From Chara braunii (taxonomy: Eukaryota > Streptophyta > Charophyceae > Charales > Characeae): DNA of 22,301 bases. A model generated the notes under the pieces. The model made no database searches and had not been told where the DNA came from. It saw nothing but the letters and a program-made list of their open reading frames with translations. The stretch lies in assembly GCA_003427395.1 (NCBI GenBank), contig BFEA01000109.1, positions 1,581,071-1,603,371 on the forward strand, in the 5' to 3' direction. Positions 17,085 to 22,301 of the stretch are shown here, piece after piece. Every line of letters starts with the position of its first letter. Position 1 is the stretch's first letter. A program made the position numbers and the translations under genes.

Positions 17085-18831
17085 TGTTGTCGTCACCACA
17101 GACAGACCCCATATAGCGGGGGGCGAGAACCCCTACGAGCATCTCGAGGACAGTGTTCCCTCCCCTTATCGCCTCCGCCACATCACCGATCTTTGCTGCC
17201 ATCGCAGTCCCAACATCCGAGGTTGCCTTCACCAATGTAGAAGCGCCCCTGTCAAGACCATCGCAGTAAGATCGTGTCGTTCCTCCATTGCCCTCGCCAA
17301 AGTCGATCCGCCGGTCCCTGCATCGTTCATCCTAGTTTTCCCTGAGATGTTTTTCGCATCTTCGTTGCGCCCTCTGAGTCGTTCGTTCCTCTTACCTCAT
17401 ACCCACTTTTTCCGAAACCACTTCTCCCCGAAGGCAGCGTTCCTTCTCCCGCTCCCGACAGGTCCTCAGAGCCCAATGTTTGATCGCACGTCATGGATGG
17501 TCTGTTCAGTTTCTATTGCATGGCATCCCACAACGGTTTCTCGAAGGCGAGAGGCACTTGCAGCTCCTTCCACTTTTCCAAGTCAGTGTCCCAGTACGAC
17601 GACAGGCCCGATGCATTCTCACACTTGTCAAGGATGAGCTTCGCCTTTGACAACATGGACGTCCACTTCCTACGGCAGTCCTCCGCAGTTCTCTGAGGAT
17701 AACCGTCGGATGCTATGCGATCCACCACCCACTCATACCGCCCCTTCCTTTTCATGAACTGATGTTGTCCATTGGCGTCAGCCATGAGCGCGTCGTCCTC
17801 CCCCATCATCTTTGTCAGCCATATCCTCTCCTCCAACGTCCACGGTAGGTTTTGTTTTTTGTTTCTCGGTGGTCCGTCGTTCCGACCTTTTTTCTACCCA
17901 CGTCTGCTATCGTGTCTCCAATTGGAATCACCGACTTTGTCCGTTTTTGGAACGTCGTCTCCATTGCCATTATCGTCGTCAACATCGTCTCCATCTCCAT
18001 TACTAGTGTCATCCTCCATATCCTCGCACGCTTGACCATCGTAGCCGTTTGCGGCATCGCTGTCGAACCCTGACGGGATAGAAGTCCCGCAATGCGGCGT
18101 CCATGCATTGTCTATGTCGCATCCGTCGGCGTCCACGCTGGAAGGACCGGGAGTGGAAGGTGATCGCCTGCTGGACAGAGTGGTGGTGCTGGAGTACAGG
18201 TCGTGCGATGGCTGGGAACTCTGCCCGGATTGCGGGGACCAAGGTCGATCATTCCGCATTGCACTCCCCCTCTCAAATGTCTGTTGCGTGGCGAACACGT
18301 GAGCAACGAAGCCGAACCCATTTCCCACCAGCAACGTATGTGCACTGCCCACGCCATACCCGCCACCAACTTGGGTGGCGTACGGTGTGTGTCTCACATA
18401 TGACCACCTCCAACAAACATAGTGGCCGCAGGTGGCTGAACATGGGACCGAGTACATTGCCCCGCTGCGTCTGCATGAGACTGCGAAGAGGGGAGGGGGC
18501 TTGCCGAGACACGAATCGGTGCACCTCGCCCCCCGTCGTACAGCTGTCCGGTGAAGGACTGTAGCCTCGGCGATGACGGGCATGAGTACCGACTACCTGC
18601 CTGCGGACGTCCGTCCTGCGTTGGAACCCCCCCCTCAATGCCTCCCTGGTTCTCCGCCCTCCACCAACTCAGATCCATTTCCCCCTCAATGCCTCCCTGG
18701 TTCTCCGCCCTCCACCGACTCGGATCCATTCCCCCCTCAATGCCTCCCTGGTTCTCCGCCCTCCACTGACTCGGATCCATCCCCCCCCTCCCCCTTGCAA
18801 AGGCCACGAATGTCGACGCTGACCACCGCAA
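17085..18831 (-). pseudogene. Myb/SANT-like (trihelix-type) DNA-binding protein, decayed
   Basis: A single minus-strand frame from 18583 to 17330 is interrupted by TAG at 17894-17896 and 17513-17515 and ended by TGA at 17327-17329. Before the first stop lies a Ser/Pro-rich then Asp/Asn-rich acidic region. After it comes a Myb/SANT-like domain: N-L-P-W-T-L-E-E-R (first Trp near 17841), R-Y-E-W-V-V-D-R-I, then A-E-D-C-R-R-K-W-T-S-M-L, the helix-turn-helix pattern of Myb_DNA-bind_4 proteins, followed by a W-K-E-L segment. The N-terminus (18394-18831) and a C-terminal helix with T-A-M-A-A-K-I-G-D-V-A-E-A-I (17120-17235) lie in other frames. The parent was probably a nuclear DNA-binding protein; similar domains occur in plant trihelix factors and in partners of PIF/Harbinger transposases. 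A spliced working gene is possible but three in-frame stops argue against it. Confidence 0.6.
18635..18787. repeat. Three copies of a 51-bp minisatellite
   Basis: Copies start at 18635, 18686 and 18737, exactly 51 bases apart, and differ at only a few bases each. On the minus strand each encodes a 17-residue unit of the form M-D-x-S-x-W-R-A-E-N-Q-G-G-I-E-G, in frame with the 5' part of the Myb/SANT-like pseudogene. The length being a multiple of three is consistent with expansion while the sequence was coding. Confidence 0.9.
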
Positions 18832-18849
18832 GTAGATCGCCTGCCTGCA

Positions 18850-19216
18850 CCACTACAGTCCCAGTACCGGCCAGAAGAAGGTGAAGAAGAGAACGATGCA
18901 GAACACGAAAATGGACAGCAACAAGGTGGTGAAGATGACGACGATGACAACAAAACAGCAACCTATTGTAGCCTACAATTGGTGTGTTCGTCCGCCAACA
19001 ATGCTTGCTTCGTGGATGACGACAACCGGAGGAGGGCAGCAACGATGATGGCACGATGGAGAGGCACGACAGCGACAGGAAGAAGGAGCAACGGCCGCGT
19101 GGACAATATGCGGATGTGGAGATTGGAGTACGCAATCGCGTGCAGCCAAGTCCAGAGGCCACACGGAATCCGATGAGGATGACGAAAAGTTGATGAAGAC
19201 AATGGCGGTATACGTG
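18850..19216 (+). pseudogene. Acidic coding relic, divergent from the Myb/SANT gene
   Basis: Three consecutive plus-strand stretches in different frames look coding: an acidic Glu/Asp/Gln region (about 18871-18960, ending in E-D-D-D-D-D-N-K), a charged region with E-E-G-S-N-D-D-G then Q-Y-A-D-V-E-I-G-V-R-N-R-V (about 19032-19160), and D-E-D-D-E-K-L-M-K-T-M-A-V-Y-V-E-Q (about 19165-19215, then TAA). Together they resemble the acidic N-terminus of a nuclear protein broken by two frameshifts. No catalytic domain follows. Transposase-associated or host origin cannot be decided. Confidence 0.3.
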
Positions 19217-20191
19217 GAACAGTAACTCCCATCGCAGCCCATGCGGGTTGAAACAGCAGTTGCAATATGTTCACACCACGACTGATTGGCGAAACGGCTT
19301 CTCCCCGAACGACTCCCTGCCCTGACAACCGTCGCTGCGTTGGCCGCCCCTTCCGTGTGCGCCGACCACAGACCCCGCGCCCTGCGCTTATAATGCTCCT
19401 CAGACATGGCATTGCACTCCGAACGCACCTTCGCATCCCAGTACTCGGCACGAGGACAACGCTTGGGGCTAATGAGATCCGCATGTGCGCTCATATGCTG
19501 CCCGTGCTTGGCTGGATCACCCCTGCATGGCTGGCCGTCATCCCCGGCCCGCCCGTTTTTTGAATTTGAAATCCGTTGCCGTTTCGAAATCAGGGCCCGC
19601 GCAGGCCAGCCACACAACAGCCCACATGGGAACCGTGCGGCACGGCAGTGCATGTCCGAGGGGGCTTGCCCGCCCATGAAACGGCCGCCGCGACATCAGC
19701 TGGACCACGCCCGCTCGGCATCTTCTTTCCACGGGAGAACATGCCCCCCCCCCCAGTCGGTTGGAAGGCCTTTCTGGAAAGGTCGTGGAAGGCGGCGCGG
19801 TTCGGTTTCCATGCCGCCAACCGTGTAGAAACACTTCTGACACCTTTCCCGCAACGTCCTTCCACGGTCTGTGGGGTCTGAAAAACCTTCTAATTCTGGG
19901 TTTCCATCCTCTTTTCCTCAGATCGGTGGAGTCCCAAACACACCGGCCTGGAAAGAAATTTCCAGCAAGCCGAGCAGTGGGTTCCGACCCCTAATAGCAT
20001 AGGCTACCGGCTCAGGCCAATGAGTTGTCGTGGGGACTATGGGTCAAACAAATTTCCTACTTTGAGAGCGGTCCTCGCGGCTGGCAGTAGCTACAATAGG
20101 ATGTTTTGGCAAAAAAGCAATTATGATGTTCAGGGATGCTGGACCCAGCAATAGACGGAGCCTCCCCGACAGTGTTAGTGGTGTCTGTTCT
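19217..20191. other. GC-rich stretch, no supported gene
   Basis: Long overlapping ORFs exist on both strands here, as expected from high GC and few stops, but none shows a domain. A C11 homopolymer lies at 19744-19754 and a near-perfect small palindrome CCTTTCTGGAAAGG near 19769. Confidence 0.4.
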
Positions 20192-20207
20192 TATCAGCAC
20201 CCCTACC
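20192..20207. repeat. Target-site duplication, left copy
   Basis: TATCAGCACCCCTACC is identical to 20607-20622 and the two copies exactly bracket the tRNA-headed, A-tailed element between them. Confidence 0.9.
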
Positions 20208-20606
20208 TTTCTTTTCCTTTTCAAAAGGGCGATGGCCTTGAGGCATTATCATCGGACTAACCAGCCCAGGTAAATTCAATATTATGTCTAATCTGACATC
20301 GGGTGGCCTTTTCAGCGCAGGGTGGCCTTGATTGCCTTCAGGGAACCCCCAGCGGGGGACACCGGCCGGGGACAGCCGGTGGCAGAGGGACCGAGCATCA
20401 TCTGAGTGGCCAGTCGCTGTGCCTCCCCGATTACCCCTCCCCCTATGAACATCAGCAGAGACTGCTTTCTAATGCCAATTGGGGGGACCAACGTGCTATC
20501 TCTAGGTGGCGGGCGCCAAGCATGCCCAGGAAGGTACATGAGGGATTGAACCCAAGACCTCCTGAATGCCACTTGCGTGCTTTACCAACTGAGCTAGGCC
20601 GCTGGA
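20208..20606 (-). mobile_element. tRNA-derived SINE, 399 bp
   Basis: On the minus strand the element starts with a tRNA-like head: A box TAGCTCAGTTGG at 20596-20585 and B box GGTTCAATCCC at 20552-20542, about 33 bases apart as in a tRNA gene. The acceptor, D and T stems do not pair well, so this is not a functional tRNA. A tRNA-unrelated body of about 300 bases follows, with no coding potential. The 3' end is A-rich (GAAAAGGAAAAGAAA) and abuts the left target-site duplication. Perfect 16-base duplications on both sides indicate insertion by target-primed reverse transcription, relatively recently. Transcription would use RNA polymerase III from the internal boxes, and mobility would need LINE enzymes supplied elsewhere. 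Confidence 0.9.
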
Positions 20607-20622
20607 TATCAGCACCCCTACC
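20607..20622. repeat. Target-site duplication, right copy
   Basis: Identical to 20192-20207; it lies immediately upstream of the SINE's tRNA-like head on the minus strand. Confidence 0.9.
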
Positions 20623-20745
20623 GGTAGCACTACCTCGGGTTGTTCACAAAAAAAAAATTAAAAAAAATATGGTCATGGTTTGAGACGGGCGGGTATGGCT
20701 TTCAAAATCATGCCATGTGGTGTCGGCCTCGAATTACATTGATCA

Positions 20746-22167
20746 ATGGCCTCCACCCCCCGGCGTCGCGACCATGCTTCGTCTTTCTCGTCGGTCCTTC
20801 CAGCCTACTCGCCGTCACCCGCAGCTCCTCGCAAGCGCGATCCCCATCCAGGTGTCCGTTCCCTGCTCCCCGCTGCAGCTCACCTCGAACCCCTTCTGCA
20901 GTCCCGACTCGCGTGGTTCTTGATTGGCGTCTTGACCGCCGTTATCCTGAACCTTATCTTCACGGGAAACGTGTTTATCATTGCTACGTCACCCCCAGAG
21001 CGGATCATGGGCGACGAAGGACCTCTGGCGAGGGAGCACCAAGTACTAATCGGGATCGGGACCGGGACAGGTAGTGTCGCCCGGGGGGAAGGGCGATTGG
21101 GATTGGGTCTGGGAACCGAACAAGGCATGGAAGCGCGGGAGGAAGCTATTGCCGAAGTCCAGGCCCAACAAAGGGAAGAAGAGACAGATAGAAGACAAAT
21201 GGTTGTAGCAGCAGCAGCAGCAGCAGGAGCAGCAGTAGGAGGAGTAGGAGTAGGAGTCGGAGGAGAGGGAGGAGGAGGAGAGGGAGGAGGAGGAGGCGAG
21301 AGAGAAGCAGCGGTTGCCGTTAAGAAACTTGCGGCGGGTAATAAGGGCGATGATGGCCTGTCAGGAGAGGGCGGGGTGAGACCAAGATTCGTGTTGTTCG
21401 GTGACTCGCTGACTCAGCAGTCGTTTGGCCCAGGTGGGTGGGGAGCCGCTCTCGCTGATCAATACGCACGGAAGGTGGACGTGATTTGTCGTGGATACAG
21501 TGGGTATAACACCAGGTGGGCGATGTATCTACTGCCACGTGTCTTCCCCTCGCCGATACAGCGGGCAAATGCCGTGAAGACGGACCAAACCCCTTTGCTG
21601 GCGACTATCTTTTTTGGCGCCAACGACCTTGCTTTGCCCTATGGAAGCAGCAAGAGGCAGCACGTACCTCTCAAGGAGTACAAGTCCAACTTGCGCAAGA
21701 TGGTTACCCATGTGATGAGTCTCTCTCCCGCCGGGACGACCACGGGAGTGAGAGTTGTTCTGATCACCACTCCTCCCATCGACGAGGAGGGAAGATTGGC
21801 GTACGCGCGGGAGAAGTACGGCGTAGCGGCGACGCAGGTGCCAGAGAGGACGAACGAGGTTGCCAAGCTGTACGCGGACGCGTGCAAGGAGGTCGGGGAG
21901 GACATGGCCGCGGAAACGGGCGGGAGAGTGGGAGTTGTGGACTTGTGGAATGCCATACAACGAATCCCCAATTGGAGGAAGGTGTGCCTCAGAGATGGTC
22001 TGCATTTTACGCCCGCGGGAAACGAGGTCGTCTTTGCTGAGCTCATGCACGTCTTGACGTCCTTCGCCGGGGAACCCTCTCTTCATCCGGACAGCCTTCC
22101 GTTCGATTTCCCCCTTCACACGCTCATCGATTCCGACAATCCTGCACTTGTCTTCCGGGCCATATAG
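20746..22167 (+). CDS. SGNH/GDSL esterase, IAH1-like, membrane-anchored
   Basis: This 473-residue protein belongs to the SGNH hydrolases, nearest to the plant and yeast IAH1 type, which hydrolyse small esters such as isoamyl acetate. All family blocks are present: nucleophile Ser221 in F-G-D-S-L-T (218-223), block II Gly253 in R-G-Y-S-G-Y-N-T-R, Gly291 and Asn293 in G-A-N-D, and Asp417/His420 in D-G-L-H-F-T-P-A-G-N. The C-terminal F-D-F-P...I-D...N-P-A motif is like plant homologues. IAH1 proteins are usually about 240-260 residues; here about 210 residues precede the catalytic domain. They contain a predicted membrane segment (56-80), so a single-pass anchor or signal anchor is likely, then an Ala/Gly/Glu low-complexity linker (about 150-190). 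The frame is open throughout without introns. The ATG at 20746 is the first in this frame after the A-rich tract; a later ATG at 21007 (residue 88) would omit the anchor. Exact substrate unknown. Confidence 0.9.
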   Translation: MASTPRRRDHASSFSSVLPAYSPSPAAPRKRDPHPGVRSLLPAAAHLEPLLQSRLAWFLIGVLTAVILNLIFTGNVFIIATSPPERIMGDEGPLAREHQVLIGIGTGTGSVARGEGRLGLGLGTEQGMEAREEAIAEVQAQQREEETDRRQMVVAAAAAAGAAVGGVGVGVGGEGGGGEGGGGGEREAAVAVKKLAAGNKGDDGLSGEGGVRPRFVLFGDSLTQQSFGPGGWGAALADQYARKVDVICRGYSGYNTRWAMYLLPRVFPSPIQRANAVKTDQTPLLATIFFGANDLALPYGSSKRQHVPLKEYKSNLRKMVTHVMSLSPAGTTTGVRVVLITTPPIDEEGRLAYAREKYGVAATQVPERTNEVAKLYADACKEVGEDMAAETGGRVGVVDLWNAIQRIPNWRKVCLRDGLHFTPAGNEVVFAELMHVLTSFAGEPSLHPDSLPFDFPLHTLIDSDNPALVFRAI

Positions 22168-22226
<59 letters not shown>

Positions 22227-22235
22227 GGGCCATAG

Positions 22236-22301
<66 letters not shown>
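22168..22301. repeat. (CT)n microsatellite with embedded copy of the gene end
   Basis: A long CT run begins directly after the esterase stop codon and continues to the window edge. At about 22221-22235 it is interrupted by TCTTCCGGGCCATA, a second copy of the last codons of the esterase gene (22153-22166). The tract would lie in the 3' untranslated region. Confidence 0.95.

Noticed and set aside
18394-18564. Plus-strand ORFs opposite the Myb/SANT-like pseudogene
   Set aside because: They are antisense shadows of the minus-strand Ser/Pro-rich and acidic regions.
18973-19677. A 234-residue minus-strand ORF in GC-rich DNA
   Set aside because: A short charged stretch in the middle looks plausible, but the last third is the antisense of a better plus-strand acidic relic and is Ser/Cys/Val-rich noise; no domain was found.
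20535-20606. A tRNA gene on the minus strand
   Set aside because: A and B boxes are present but the acceptor ends do not pair, the D stem is broken and no proper anticodon stem forms; it is the head of a SINE.
21320-22233. Minus-strand ORFs opposite the esterase
   Set aside because: They result from GC-rich codon structure and the CT tract; the plus strand carries all SGNH motifs.

Overview
The window looks like nuclear DNA of a streptophyte alga or plant with a repeat-rich, gene-poor genome; a charophyte such as Chara is my best guess but cannot be proved here. The reasons are a Ty3/gypsy element with a plant-type tRNA-Asp primer binding site, a tRNA-headed SINE, a plant-like IAH1-type GDSL esterase, eukaryotic microsatellites, and decayed coding frames with no operon structure. 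Scattered single Ns between 9775 and 12020 suggest a consensus built over a difficult repeat.

Region 1 (1-9434, minus strand) is dominated by a degenerate Ty3/gypsy retrotransposon. Read from high to low coordinates it has a probable LTR (about 8789-9434), a primer binding site (8767-8784), an unusual block of related small ORFs (about 8560-6660), gag with a zinc knuckle, protease, reverse transcriptase and RNase H. It is broken by stops and frameshifts, one catalytic Asp of the reverse transcriptase is Ala, and one zinc-knuckle Cys is Tyr. No integrase is visible: downstream of RNase H lies a 443-bp repeat, then an unrelated RGG/acidic ORF (159-674).

Region 2 (6.6-12.1 kb, plus 15.0-15.3 kb, minus strand) holds copies of a domain I do not recognise. 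At least five (6829-7134, 7071-7565, 7628-8056, 8100-8453, 9430-9987) share one pattern: a helix with a Ser-Leu-Asn core, strands around Tyr-Glu-x-Val-Arg-Tyr-Glu, a strand ending in Arg/Ile-x-Tyr-Val, a Trp followed by a charged helix, a Pro-Pro turn, and a final Trp helix. Four lie inside the retroelement between primer binding site and gag; the fifth lies just outside the LTR and is cut by it. Four more ORFs may be distant relatives. This is the best candidate for something undescribed.

Region 3 (12-17 kb) is mainly non-coding: a 13-bp minisatellite (13219-13514), a pyrimidine-rich GC-rich stretch, AAT microsatellites, the second and inverted copy of the 443-bp repeat (16455-16897), and a 112-bp fold-back (16901-17012).

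Region 4 (17.1-19.2 kb) carries a decayed Myb/SANT-like (trihelix-type) gene on the minus strand with a 51-bp coding minisatellite near its 5' end, and a divergent acidic coding relic on the plus strand.

Region 5 (20.2-22.3 kb) has a 399-bp tRNA-derived SINE with perfect 16-bp target-site duplications, then the only convincingly intact gene: an intronless-looking 473-residue SGNH/GDSL esterase with an N-terminal membrane segment, followed directly by a long CT microsatellite that runs off the window.
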